The notes under the pieces are model-generated. The model had not been told where the DNA came from. It made no database searches and saw nothing but the letters and a program-made list of their open reading frames with translations. Both the position numbers and the translations under genes were made by a program. Below are positions 10,794 to 22,255 of a stretch of 64,000 nt of DNA, one piece after another (the first letter of the stretch is position 1; the number at the start of each line of letters is the position of its first letter). Where the stretch lies: the NCBI GenBank assembly GCA_963675555.1, contig OY776681.1, positions 48,765,882 through 48,829,881 on the forward strand. Direction: 5' to 3'. This DNA is from Leptura quadrifasciata. Lineage: Eukaryota > Arthropoda > Insecta > Coleoptera > Cerambycidae.

Positions 10794-11090
10794 GTTAATT
10801 TCTTAAACCTTGATCCGACCAAAATTTTCATATTTTTTTTATTAATAATAAAAAATCTGGTGCTCCTTGGAAAGGTAATTTTACGCTGAAATCATAAATA
10901 TAAAAATATATAGGGTGTTCCATTTAAAATAAATGACAACGAAGATGCTCCGCTGTAGCGAGTCACCCTGTATATTTCAAAATATTTTTAAAATGTGCGC
11001 CTTTTGACACTATACTACTTCCATAAAAAATAATTTTCCAAAGACTTCTAATAAGACCGATATTGGACTTTGATGCACTCTTCGGACACA
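10794..11090 (-). repeat. Right inverted arm, outer part
   Basis: This is the inverse of about 4951-5262: GACCAAAATTTTCAT near 10818, TGTAGCGAGTCACCCTGTAT near 10955, and ATATTGGACTTTG near 11060. The far end, near 11090, is the presumed outer terminus of the element. Confidence 0.65.
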
Positions 11091-11519
11091 TTGTATACAA
11101 TATAGTTTCCGTTTTTTAAATATGACCTCAAAAATGAAGTAAGATGATGAATTCCTGATTAATGTGGTTGAATAATCTTCAAAAGATCAGCATAGAATAC
11201 ATTCCATCTACATCTGAGTTGTGTTTGAACTGTCATTGGGTACAGACTAATTAAACTAAGTTATCATCAACTCGTAGAAAATACAGAAAAATACCCGCTA
11301 GTGCAAGTTTGGTACTAACAACATCTAACAAATATTAAGTCAATTTATCCCTATAGACTTTTTTTAAAAGCTTTTATTTAACTTGCAATGTGTATTTGTC
11401 AGTTGGTTTTGGTCAAATCTTGCAATCGATATTTCGATTAGTTTTAATTAAACTAGAGCTTTGAAATTTTGCACATGTGTATAAGTCCGGTGACAATACA
11501 CTTCAACATTTTCATATAT
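11091..11519. other. Unassigned spacer before the satellite
   Basis: A+T-rich sequence between the transposon arm and the satellite array. I see no repeat or frame of note. Confidence 0.3.
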
Positions 11520-12750
11520 GAAAAAAAACAAGATGGCTGCCTCGAGCTGGCGGACGACTTTATCGTTTATGATCCGATTCGACTCAAAATCGATATCTGG
11601 GATTTTTCGAGATCGCCAATTATGAATTCTTGGTCAAAATTTATAAATTCAAAATGGCGGCGCCAATATGGAAGACGACTTTTATCATTTATGGTCTAAA
11701 TCGATCAAAATCGATATCTGGGGGTTTTCGGGTTCGCCGATTACGAATTTCTAGTCAAAAATTTAGTTCAAGATGGTCGACGACTTTATCGTTTATGATC
11801 CGATTCGACTCAAAATCGATATCTGGGATTTTTCGAGATCGCCAATTATGAATTCTTGGTCAAAATTTATAAATTCAAAATGGCGGCGCCAACATGGAAG
11901 ACGACTTTTGCCATTTATGGTCTAAATCGATCAAAATCGATATTTGGGGGTTTTCGGGTTCGCCGATTACGAATTTCTAGTCAAAAATTTAGTTCAAGAT
12001 GGCGACTTCAAGATGGTCGACGACTTTATCGTTTATGATCCGATTCGACTCAAAATCGATATCTGGGATTTTTCGAGATCGCCAATTATGAATTCTTGGT
12101 CAAAATTTATAAATTCAAAATGGCGGCGCCAACATGGAAGACGACTTTTATCATTTATGGTCTAAATCGATCAAAATCGATATCTGGGGGTTTTCGGGTT
12201 CGCCGATTACGAATTTCTAGTCAAAAATTTAGTTCAAGATGGTCGACGACTTTATCGTTTATGATCCGATTCAACTCAAAATCGATATCTGGGATTTTTC
12301 GAGATCGCCAATTATGAATTCTTGGTCAAAATTTATAAATTCAAAATGGCGGCGCCAACATGGAAGACGACTTTTGCCATTTATGGTCTAAATCGATCAA
12401 AATCGATATTTGGGGGTTTTCGGGTTCGCCGATTACGAATTTCTAGTCAAAAATTTAGTTCAAGATGGCGACTTCAAGATGGTCGACGACTTTATCGTTT
12501 ATGATCCGATTCGACCCAAAATCGATATCAGAAGGTATCCGAGATCGCCAATTATGAATTCTTGGTCAAAATTCAGAAATTCAAAATGGTGGCGCCAATA
12601 TGGCTAACGACTTTTTTCATTTAGATCAAAATCGATATCTGGGGGTTTTTGTGGTCGCGGATTACGAATTTCTAGTCAAAAATTTAGTTCAAGATGGCGG
12701 ACGACTTTACCGTTTATGGTCCGATTCGTCTCAAAATCGATATCTGAGGA
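11520..12750 (+). repeat. Hierarchical satellite array (~115 / 226-240 / 466 bp)
   Basis: Two related ~115-bp monomers alternate. Type A carries GATCGCCAATTATGAATTC and AAAATGGCGGCGCCAA; type B carries TTCGCCGATTACGAATTTC and TTAGTTCAAGATGG. Both start from AAAATCGATATCTGGG. A plus B forms dimers of 226 or 240 bp, the difference being a 14-base insertion near CGACTTCAAGATGG. The 226 and 240 forms alternate to give a 466-bp higher-order unit present about two and a half times. The 466-bp units differ at only a few bases, so amplification was recent relative to monomer divergence. The right edge abuts the tail of an RTE-like LINE. Several 60-76-codon frames here are by-products of the repeat. 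Confidence 0.9.
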
Positions 12751-13905
12751 TTATTAGCCGTTACTCGAGTCCGAGTATAAAAATGTTACAGTCGATAAAT
12801 TGTGTACAATAAAAAAAACAAGTAAAAGGTGTAGTCTATTGTAATTCCCATTCATCTACGGTGCACACGACTATGGCTATAGAGGCCAATTCAGGAGAGC
12901 ACATGTCGACCGCAGTCAGGACAAGCATAGACCTGGTTAGGTCTTGGATTCGGCCTTCTTGCAGCAACATTTCCTTGATAGCTGGCCACAACCCCTCGCC
13001 ATTCGGTTCTGTCCGCTGCAAGTTGTTCCCATTGCTCGTCTGCAATACCGCAGGATTTTAGATTTTCATGGAGAGCGACTTTGAACCTCTTTCGTTGACC
13101 GTCACGCCTTCTTCTACCGCTTAGCAATTCACCATAAAGTGTACATTTAGGAAGGCGGTTATCATGCATACGATGAACGTGACCTGCCCATCTTAGGCGT
13201 GCTCTTGAAATAAGCATCTCAATTGGAAGGCTGTTTGCTCTCCTGAGTACTTCCACGTTTGATATGTGATGGAACCAACGGATTTTCATCATACTTCTGA
13301 GGTGTCTTTGCTGAAAACGTTCTAGTTCTTTCACATGACGATGGTAAGTGACCCAGCTTTCACATCCATATAGCAGTGTTGGAATGACAACTGCTCTGTA
13401 GACAGCCATTTTCGTTGACAAAGCAAGGTCGTGGTTGTCAAATACTCTATCTCTAAGTCCCCAGAGTGCTCTAGATGCAGCGTTAGTTCTCGCTGTCCAT
13501 GTTTGCTTTGTCATTAACAACGTTGCCTAAGTAATTGAACTGATCCACCACTTCAAGAGAATTTCCGTTAAGTGTAATGTCTATTTGGTTCACTTGATGA
13601 GGAGTTGACATAATCTTAGTCTTTCCAATGTTGATTTTAAGTCCCAAGGAATCATAGCTCTGGGCATACAAATCTAAAAGTTCTTGAAGCTCTTCCGGCG
13701 TAGAGGCTAAAAGTGCACAGTCATCCGCATGCTGGAGATCACAAATGAATCGTGTGCGTGTCTTCGTGAAAGCTCTAAAGCGCCCTATGTTAAAGAGACC
13801 GCCATCAAAACGGTATCTGAGACCTATTCCTCTGACTGTCAGTTTGTTGTCAACAATAATTGTTAGAGCAGTGGTAAACAAGTTAAAGAGTAGGATTACA
13901 GCATA
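12748..13905 (-). pseudogene. RTE-like LINE fragment, copy B (RT end and C-terminus)
   Basis: The minus strand encodes the later part of a reverse transcriptase: LFTTALTIIV, then LQHADDCALLA where the usual F/YADD catalytic box reads HADD, then GLKINIGKTKIM and FNYLGNVV. After a frame change near 13500 it continues with RALWGLRDRVF, TLLYGCESW, RLRWAGHVHRMHDN and EWRGVVASYQG. It is nearly identical to copy A over their shared 3' part, including the TTACTCGAGTCCGAGTATAAA 3' UTR, and extends about 460 bp further 5'. The 3' end joins the satellite; the 5' truncation meets a foldback element near 13905. It is not functional. Confidence 0.8.
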
Positions 13906-13914
13906 TCAAAAGAC

Positions 13915-14235
13915 TAAAACGTAAAAAATAATATTATGTAAAAAATTATTTAAAAAAAAAGCTTTTATTTAAAAAATGCTGTAAAAGTAGAGAATAAACT
14001 TTTAAGTAAATCAAACCCATAATTTTGTTACATTATATAATTTTTTTTATGGTATAAAAGCTTGTCACGAGCAATCTCCTTTACGCAGGAAAATCTCGCG
14101 GCAATCTTTTATATCATAAAAAAATTATATTATGTAATAAAATGATGGGTTTGATTTACTTCAAAGTTTATTTTTTATTTTATAGAGCATATTTTAAATT
14201 TTAAAAAAAAAATTATATTTTTTTATAAATTAACA
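13915..14235. mobile_element. Foldback / hairpin MITE
   Basis: The left arm (13915-14060) and the right arm (14106-14235) are inverse copies. The best part is GTAAATCAAACCCATAATTT against its complement at 14140-14165, plus ATAAAAAAATTATAT-type stretches near the loop. The loop of about 45 bp (14061-14105) is G/C-richer than the arms. No coding capacity is present, so this is a non-autonomous element able to form a long hairpin. Confidence 0.7.
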
Positions 14236-14335
14236 TTTATTTCACGTCGGTCTACTTCCACTACTAAGACCACTAACACTGTAGACGAGCTAACCCCAAA
14301 CCAGGAATTTTACCGTACATCTTCATTGAACTACC
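14236..14335 (-). mobile_element. 5S-type SINE, tail-only copy
   Basis: On the minus strand this matches the 3' part of the SINE at 24605-24998 and 30438-30735: CCTGGTTTGGGGTTAGCTCG, TCTACAG, and GGAAGTAGACCGACGTGAAA. Only about 100 bp of tail survive, directly against the foldback element. Confidence 0.55.
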
Positions 14336-15960
14336 TCCCGACACCTAGTAAAAATTCTTTGACCACGTTAATTGTGCTTTTTTGCATTTATGTTTGACTT
14401 TGTGCATTTGATTAATGTGCGTATTTTTTTTATCAATAATTGTACATTGTTACTTCTTTTTAGTCTATATTCCTCATTAATCGTTCATATTCCATTGCAA
14501 ACCTTCCCGTTTTGTAGTTGGGTTTATTTATCTTTAAAACATTGTTCTAAAAAAAATAAAATATATAATTTTAAACTGAATTACTGAAACGAATATTTTT
14601 CTACCTTAAGAAAATGGATCAAATATATTCGGTCACTGGTAACTAAACCTACAGACCACATTAACTGTTTGCAGTATTAACATGACATACAATAATAATC
14701 GTTCTATATTTGGCAAACAATAACTGAACCCGTAAAATAAAATTCAAAGTAAACACAAACGAAAAATTTGTTGGCCTTTCAATGAGGTCATTAAATTCCT
14801 AAAATGTATACCGGAAAGCGTTCACAGAATCCACACTCGCGGCTTATCTTCTACACCGTTACTACGCGAAATAGTTTCTCCGGCATTGTGTACGACAATT
14901 TCTCGAGATACAAAGGGTTTCTACCTAATTTTGAAGTTCAGCCACAATTTAATTATTATCTACTGTCGTACGCGAAGGGAACTGCAGACTCTCTAATTCA
15001 CTACTATGTTCTTTAGCAAATTCGTTTTGCATTCATAAAGTGCTTATGTATAGAATTAAGGACGTCTAGTTTGGTATTCAGTTGGCTGTTTTACATGCCA
15101 AAATTCTAAGCTGTTGTTTTTTAACGTCCACGCCATTTCAATCTTGAATCAAATCTAATTTTGACTGATTAGACAACATGCCAAAAGGGGAAATGTGCGG
15201 GATCTTTGTTAGAGAAGCTTCGAGGTTTCTCAAAAGCAGAATCATGAAACAAAATGCGCTCTTTATTTAGCGTCGAACGATGGCTATACTTTTATACACT
15301 GAGTATTTTTATTTTATTTAAACAGCGACCTACACCAGCTTCATCCGGTGTCATCATTGTTGTGTAATTTATTTTTATATGTGTTCACTGGTTGTGTCAA
15401 TTTTTGCTCATAAAATTGACGTTATGAAAGCAATAAAGTTTTGACTATAAAAATGCTTATCAATCAATACGGTCGATACAGGGTATTGGAAAATTCCGGA
15501 ACTAGATTTTTTCCTAAATTCTCTTTTTGGATGCCCTAAAAAGCCCCTGTGTGTGTAAATTCTTACTTGGTTGAAAACCCAGAAAAAAATTCTAAAATAG
15601 GTTCACAAAAACCATAAATTAATGCAATGTTTCGTCAAAAAGTCGTACTTGCAGATTTCTCGAATCCTTCCGATAGGGACGCCTAATGCCCGTGTAAGTG
15701 AATATTAGAATACTCGAGCCACCCTCTGCACTACACTCTCTCTCTCTCTCCGATTGTAACTTCAAAGCTACTGCTGTTTCAGTTTAATAAAGCTATAAAT
15801 ACTGTACGAGAAAAGAGATCTGTAAAAATAGTAGAGTGCTTATTATGTTTTAATAATTTATTGGTGCTAGCATACATCAAGTATTTGATGCTGATTTAAA
15901 TTTATTTACGAAATTATGTAATTAATAGGAAACAATGATAAATATAACTTATTCCGTCTA
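14336..15960. other. Unassigned stretch
   Basis: Short frames (63-71 codons) have no recognisable motifs. A (CT)n run lies at 15737-15750. A possible mobile-element end, ACAGGGTATTGG, occurs at about 15478 without a partner that I could find. This may include unique host sequence. Confidence 0.3.
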
Positions 15961-16446
15961 CCGTACTGGAGTGTGTGAGTCAGAGAAAAAGCCGAAAATT
16001 GTAAATATTTTGTTATGCAACAAGAGTACATCCACCTCTGTTTACGATGATGCTGAATACGATGGTGCTGGTAGAATTTCTCTTTGAAATTGCGCAACCT
16101 CCCAAATGGCCAAAAACCACTCCCAGGGGTAAACGCTTATCACATCTTTTCCAACGGTGAAACTTGGCGTACGGGGCATTTTCGACGATGCTGAACATAG
16201 TGGTGATGCTGAATATTTCTTCCAATCGGCTAATACACACCCCGAAAGGGGTGGAAATACTTTTTTATATGTCATCGGCAAAATGCATGTAACGCCCGTT
16301 TTCGAGGATGCTAAATACGGCGGTGATGCTGAATGTTTTTTCTGGCCCCCTCCAACCCCTCTAACGGCTGGCAAAACACCGCCGAAAGGGGTGAAATACT
16401 TTTTTCTATCTCACGAGGATGCTGAGCACGGTGGTGATGATGAATG
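15961..16446 (+). repeat. Left monomer-built inverted arm
   Basis: Three and a half tandem monomers of 134, 123 and 113 bp, each starting with a variant of CGAGGATGCTGAACACGGTG. Some monomers contain CCCCGAAAGGGGTG, itself a small palindrome. Confidence 0.7.
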
Positions 16447-16499
16447 TTTTTCTGACGCGAGTACGTTCAAAGTTACGTGGGTTTCCGGGAGTACAGATC

Positions 16500-16857
16500 C
16501 CGCGCAGCTTTCATGCATGCGCCATGCGAACAGATCGCGCTAAGAAGTAGCCAGGAAGTAGCGGCAACCGCGCCTCTGCTCTTACTCTAGCTTCTTCACG
16601 TGCATTCCTTAACATTGTCGAGTAGGATCCGGACTCTTTGCCAGAAACTTTTTCTAACTGCAAAGAATTTGATAATTTATCATTGTTATTCTAATAAGTG
16701 GCTGCTTGAAAACTTCAGAAAACGTAAATGCCAAACCAGTTAAAATCTCACGTTGTAAACTCCGTATTCTCATGAATGCGACTAGAATAACATGAACATT
16801 GTACTGAATTCCATTTAATTCAAAATATTTCTCAGAATTAGTCCTCTTTACATCTTT
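16500..16857. other. Short unassigned spacer
   Basis: Sequence between the left arm and the LINE tail, with no recognised feature. Confidence 0.3.
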
Positions 16858-19660
16858 TTTAATAATAATAGTAATAATAATAATTTATTTCCCTTCAAAT
16901 AAGTAACATGTAACAATAATTTAGGGAAAAAACAATAAGAAAATAAGGGAAACCACTAGGATGTGTTCAAGCAAGCAGTACAGAGTACTGCCCCCGGATT
17001 AATACACTAACCTAGTTAACCCAATAACATGAGTACTATAATGCACATACCCTAATTCTATATTAAATTTCTTAGTTGTGATGTACAGCCAAATAAACAA
17101 ACAAGGCTTACAATAAACTTATGTACAACACTACAAAATAATTAATTTCTATTTACAAGTTTGTTACAGTGACTGTGACCAGATCGTCCGGGCAACGCAT
17201 CCACGCGCGGATTGCATAGCGATCCAAGCCGCGCGCAAAGGTATCGACCAAACGACCCAACGGAAAACCGTCACTAATCTGTTACTGGTTACTATATAAG
17301 TACTTCGAAACATTACTTTTAAACTGTTTAGTGGACATTATTTTAAAATAATCTGGTACTGCATTATAAAGTTTTGAAAAAAGATCGTTCATAGAGACTA
17401 GATTTGTGGGTCGGTGGTATTACATGGTTTCTATTCCTAGTTTGAATGTTGTGCACATCTGAGTGAAAGGATATTTTATCATAAAGATAATTAGGAGTTT
17501 TCCTGCAAATTATTTGATGGTAAAGGCATAATGTCTGTAATTTTAAGCGATTATTCATATTTAACAATTTTAGATCTTTAAGTTTTTGAGAGATATGTCC
17601 CTACGCCGTATTCCATATATATACCTTATACATGAATTTTGAGTCCTTTGTATTCTATTTTTTGTTAATAGATAAAGACATGGGTAGTAAACAGGGGCGC
17701 AATATAGGAAATTTGACAGGGCAAGACTTTCATACAATAATGTTTTTATTTTTATAGATCAATAATTTATGTGTGGATCGAGCAACTTTAGAGCTGAATA
17801 AGACCTTTGTATGCACTTACTAATGTGTGCGGAGAATCTAAAAGTATTGTCAAAAAGTAAGCCCAAATTACATGCATCTTGAACAATTGGAATATTTGTG
17901 CCATTAATTGTTATATGAAAATATTCAGCACCTTTATTACCAAATAATGTTAATTTTGACTTACTAGGATTCAAAAATAAAGATTGCTCCATTGATGGCC
18001 TTTCGATAACTTTTAGATCTGAATTCATTTTTATTACAGCATCATCAACATTATTCCTACTGAATGATAAATACAGTTGCGTGTCCTCTGCATACATATG
18101 TGAGTCACAGTATTCCAATTCACTGCAAAGATTACGTGTATAAATACAAAATAACAAAGGTCCCAAATTTGAACCTTGAGGCACTCCGACTTTAAGATGG
18201 CTAATGTTTGATAGTGTGTTTTCTATTTTTACTCGCTGAGTACGATTTTCGATGTAGTTTGTTAGTAAACTAACTGCATTTGCACCTAAACCAATAAAGT
18301 GAAAAATACTTGTGAGAAGTTGATGTTGCAACGTGTCAAATGCCTTAGTAAAATCTAATAGTACTAAAGCACTAATTTTATTGTCATCAGAAGCTTTCAA
18401 AATATCATCAGACACTTTCAATAGTGCAGTAGTGCAACTGTAATTTTGTCTAAAGCCTGACTGATAAGAAGGGATAATTTCATATTTGTTTAATTGGTCC
18501 GTTAATTGAAGATAAATAACCCTCTCTAAAATTTTAGATAAAGTAGGCAATATGCTGATTGGACGTAAATCTTTGGCAGACTCGGGCTTTGCAATTTTTG
18601 GGACTGAAATAACATTAGCTTGTTTCCATTGAGCAGAAAAGGTATTAGACAATAAGCAACTGTTTATTATGTGGGTAATGTATTTAATAATATGATAACT
18701 GCAGTGCTTTGACATAACGACATTTATACCATCTGACCCTACAGCGTGCGTTTTAATACTGTACAAAATTTTTGAAGCGGTATCTTCACTTACTAAACTA
18801 AAATCAAAATCAGCTGGAATATTTTAAAATGTGTTGGTTGCATAACAGTTTACTAAATGACCATTTCTATAATTTGATATCGGTATGTTATTTATAAAAA
18901 TGATTTTTAATCATATTAGGTTCTTTTAGTTGTACAGATACATATTTTTGTTTATTCACATTTAAAGATTTTAGTTCTTTCCACATAACATTAGTGTTAT
19001 TTGTTGCAAATTTTGAATTATAATATGCCCTTTTTTCATTTCTTATCGCCACCTCTGTATAATTACGAGTTTGTTTATAGTAATCCCAATCAACATTCAA
19101 TTTAGATTTTTTGAATTTCACTTTAGCTTTATCTCTAAGAGAAATAAGAAGTCTAATATTATCTGTTAAACCATAGTTTAAGTGGTTTATATATTTTGAC
19201 AGTTTTAAGGTGTGCATGAACATTAAATAAATCAATTAAACAGTAATTACAATACTGAACTTTATGCTCTACATTATCAAGATTATACATTAGATACAAA
19301 TGAATATTTACTAAATCATTTGTAAATAATTGCTCTTTGTTAAACCTACGAAAGTCGCGGTAAGTAATAAAAAAAAGGTGCAAATTTGTTATCTATCTTC
19401 AGTTCACAAAACAACCAATGAATGATCAGCAACGTGCAGTTCCTTATTTTCAAAATTTAAGACGACGGAGGCATCTGACACAATAATTAGATCAAGAATA
19501 GTTTGAGAATCTTTTGTAATTCTAGTAGGTTTATTTATAAGTTGTGTTAATCCCAAGGTCTCTAAAAACGAGTTTAGATACATCAGGACTGTCAATATTA
19601 AGTAAATCTATATTAAATCGCCCAAAATCACAAACCTATCGCATTGAGGAATATACTTGC
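16858..19660 (-). pseudogene. CR1-like LINE (EN end, RT, C-terminus)
   Basis: Read on the minus strand, the copy starts with the end of an APE-type endonuclease (TRITKDSQTILDLI and VADHSLV, with the catalytic D-H pair, 19404-19595). A basic linker follows at 18888-19383. The reverse transcriptase occupies 17759-18766: DLRPISILPTLSKILERV, SGFRQNYSCTTALL, LVLLDFTKAFDTLQH, GVPQGSNLGPLLF and YAEDTQLYL. In the last box the first catalytic Asp of Y/FADD is replaced by Glu. A C-terminal tail continues to about 17364, and a 3' UTR ends in an (ATT)n tract at 16858-16882. Stops and frameshifts separate these parts. It lies inside the monomer-armed element. Confidence 0.75.
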
Positions 19661-19749
19661 ATACAGAGTCATTCTATCATTTTTTTTTTCATTATCCACC
19701 ATCAGAATTCCATGAAGAAACGTTATCTCTAAACAATACTCAAAAAATG

Positions 19750-20165
19750 ATTTTCACCCCTTTCGGGGGTGTTAGAGGGTTTGGATGGGGTCCATCACCG
19801 TGTTCAGCATCCTCGAAAACGGGCGATACATATATTTTACCGGTAATATAAAAAAAACGATTTTCATTCTATTCGAGGTTGTTTATTAGCTGTTGTTGAA
19901 GGAGGTCAGAAAAAATATTGAACATCATCACCGTGTTCAGCATCCTCGAAAACGATGGTACGCTAAGTTTCACCGGTGGAAAAGATGTGATAAGCATTTG
20001 ACCCTCTTTGGGGATTGTTTTTGGCCGTTTGGGAGATTGCGCTACTCCAAAGAGAAATTCTACCAGCATCATCGTGTTCAGCATCCTCGAAAACGGGTGG
20101 TGGAGGTAATCTCGTTGCATAGCAAAATATTTACAAGTTCGTCCTACTCACACACTCCACTACCG
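19750..20165 (-). repeat. Right monomer-built inverted arm
   Basis: The inverse of 15961-16446, with three monomers of about 133-141 bp each carrying the complement of the CGAGGATGCTGAAC anchor. It ends at CACACACTCCACTACCGGTG. Confidence 0.7.
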
Positions 20166-20169
20166 GTGT

Positions 20170-21354
20170 GCATGACCAAATTATTTATTTCATAAAACAT
20201 GCAAACGAACTGAAAAGCATGAAAGAATAATTAGAAGGACATCAACATAATGTTTACCTGACGATTAATAAGATGGAATTCGTAGATAATCTGGACTGCC
20301 CATTCACCCACCTCACGACTTTTTGGTTTTTCCGTGACATTTCATCAAATCTGTGGTGCATAAATCATAGGTTAGTACCACAGTACCACCCGAGGCACGC
20401 CAAAATGCATGGAAACAACTATTAGCTAAAATAACACGATTCAAGTTAGCAAAACGTAAATTATAGATAGAAAGAATAGTTCGAAATGGAAGGCAGGTAA
20501 ATAGCACGTAGCCTATATAGTCTAGTCTTATTTCAGAAAAATGGTCAGGAACTTTACAAACGTCCGGTATACATACATTCTGTCTTACTTACGGAAAGCG
20601 GTATGATATTGCCTGACCGAGGCCAGCGACGCATAAGTTAAATATCCAACTTCTTTTGTTTTAAAAAGATATCCACCGCTCGAAAACAATCTAAACAGTT
20701 TGTCTGCAAAATTGAATTCCTTCCTATACAATATTTGAAATAGGAAGTTATTTGCTAGCTAGTAAATGATCATATATTTTCCGATCATAAAAGCTTGCAA
20801 GGAAAGAATTCTCTGTATGACGAAATTTCTACTCCGTTGAGATTCTACCGATTGCTTTTTATATTTATACCTTCGCGATATATAATATATGGATAGCTTC
20901 CTTTCATGTACCAAATAATACTTATCTATGAATGTGTGAATTTATTGCACGGAGAATTTAGAAAATCTCTTATCAAAATTGATAAAAAACTAAACCAAAT
21001 GCACTTCAACAGTATTTTCTCATTTTATACACATATATTTTTCTATACAGATAGAACAGAAAATTTAACTTGAGTTACCCATTTTAACTTTTTACTTTGA
21101 ACTTTACTTATACGCAGTGACGTAAACAGACTCGAATTAATTTTGGTAGGGGCACTCAAGAAATGTATGCGGGTTTAATTAAGCCTAGAATAACTTATAT
21201 ACGTCCCAGTAGGCAAACAAATGTTGAGATAACTAAAAATTCATATTCAGAGATAGGCACCAAATTGAATAGTGAGGACTGATCCATTCGATCAATACAC
21301 ATATATTTTCCACATTGACCAACAGAAGTGTATAGATATTTAGATTCAATGCAT
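20170..21354. other. Unassigned sequence
   Basis: No long frame, terminal repeat or match to another part of the window was found. The stretch 20300-20640 is less A+T-rich and may be unique sequence. The 64-codon minus frame at 20313-20507 shows no motif. Confidence 0.3.
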
Positions 21355-21642
21355 GAAGTTAAAGATATATTTGAAATTAAATTCACAAATAGGCCTTCTA
21401 CTGTACAAATGACAATTCAACGAATGTTTAAAAATTTCTAAAAACAGAGCCGTGTTTATCCCAGAAAACATACAGGAGAATATGTCCTGGAAGATAATAA
21501 TTAATTGAGGGAAATTGGTTCTAGCTGCCGATAGTCAAAATCAGACATTTTCTGTTACAGTGATTGCTGAACCAGTAGAATCAAGAGACGCGGCAGTAAG
21601 AACGATACTGAAGAGAAATAATTACCGATCGTGTAAATTAAT
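21355..21642 (+). pseudogene. Tc1/mariner-type transposase, N-terminal relic
   Basis: Across two frames one reads DIFEIKFTNRPSTVQMTIQRMF, then YPRKHTGEYVLEDN, then VLAADSQNQTFSVTVIAEP and AVRTILKRNNYRSCKL. This matches the two HTH units and linker of the transposases elsewhere in the window, with one stop and one frame change. It ends just where the DDE domain should begin. A DDE half in the same orientation starts near 23650, so the two may be parts of one gene separated by later insertions. Confidence 0.65.
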
Positions 21643-22255
21643 GCTACTTGTTTACTTACTTCAGTAAACACCCCAAGCGTGGATTCAATAATTACAACAG
21701 GAATGACAGTACGCACTGATTTGACAATTACTTAACTTTCAATTATTAATCATTATAATTACAATGCTTATTACAACTTTCAACCACTATAATTCACTAC
21801 TTAACAATGTACTTTTCACCAGTCTGATCACTTTTACTTTTTTGATCTGCTCACTTACTATCCAATATTGTACTACTCTGAGTCTGTGTAGTTTGTGACG
21901 ATGTCTGGGGCCATCAATCGAAGTCCGATGTTTACTGGATGTTTATTCGTATTTTCATCATGTTTTTGGATGTTTTGATATGTGAATATTAGTATTTTAG
22001 GGGTTAATTTGTTAGTTTGTTTAATACATGCGCCGTGTTGGCTCTTTTGTGTGTGTTTATAATGGCTCTTTTGATTCAATGACTGTAAATAGTTTAATTA
22101 TTATTTTTTTGATTTTTTAAGTGTTGCTTTAATATTTTTTTATGTTTTGTATTTTTATGTATTTTTTCAATTTTTATTTCATTTTGATTTATATTTTTTT
22201 TGGTTATTTTTTTATTTCTTAAGATTTTTTTGTATTTTTGTACATTATTTAAATA
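21643..22255. other. Unassigned stretch, including a T-rich tract
   Basis: Bases 22090-22265 are very T-rich on the plus strand, which could be the A-rich 3' UTR and tail of the minus-strand LINE that follows. The rest has no recognised feature. Confidence 0.35.

Larger units (their letters stand above)
4951..11090. mobile_element. Long-inverted-repeat DNA transposon, interrupted twice
   Basis: The left arm (4951-5617) is repeated in inverse orientation as two pieces on the right: 7674-8035 matches its inner part and 10794-11090 matches its outer part. Each match is imperfect but long and collinear. The simplest reading is one element with arms of about 660 bp whose right arm was later split by the 2.76 kb at 8036-10793. 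The core holds a Tc1/mariner-type transposase relic (5735-7433) that was itself hit by a LINE. Words such as CAGGGTG inside the arms resemble ends of small mariner-type elements, so the arms may have been built by stacking. Confidence 0.6.
15961..20165. mobile_element. Element with inverted arms of tandem monomers, carrying a LINE
   Basis: The arms at 15961-16446 and 19750-20165 are inverse copies. Each is built from three or four monomers of about 110-140 bp anchored on CGAGGATGCTGAACACGGTG (anchors near 16045, 16179, 16302, 16415; inverse anchors near 19798, 19931, 20072). The outermost sequence TGGAGTGTGTGAGT and the monomer with CCCAAATGGCCAAAAAC are shared at equivalent places. Foldback-type transposons have such internally repeated arms. 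The space between holds a minus-strand CR1-like LINE, presumably a later insertion, and no transposase. Confidence 0.6.

Noticed and set aside
11469..12812. Series of 60-76-codon plus frames repeating MVKIYKFKMAAP and similar
   Set aside because: They recur with the satellite period and have no start context or domain; they are by-products of the repeat.
16013..16543. Frames of 75-128 codons on both strands
   Set aside because: They lie in the tandem monomers of an inverted arm and are mirrored at 19.7-20.2 kb.
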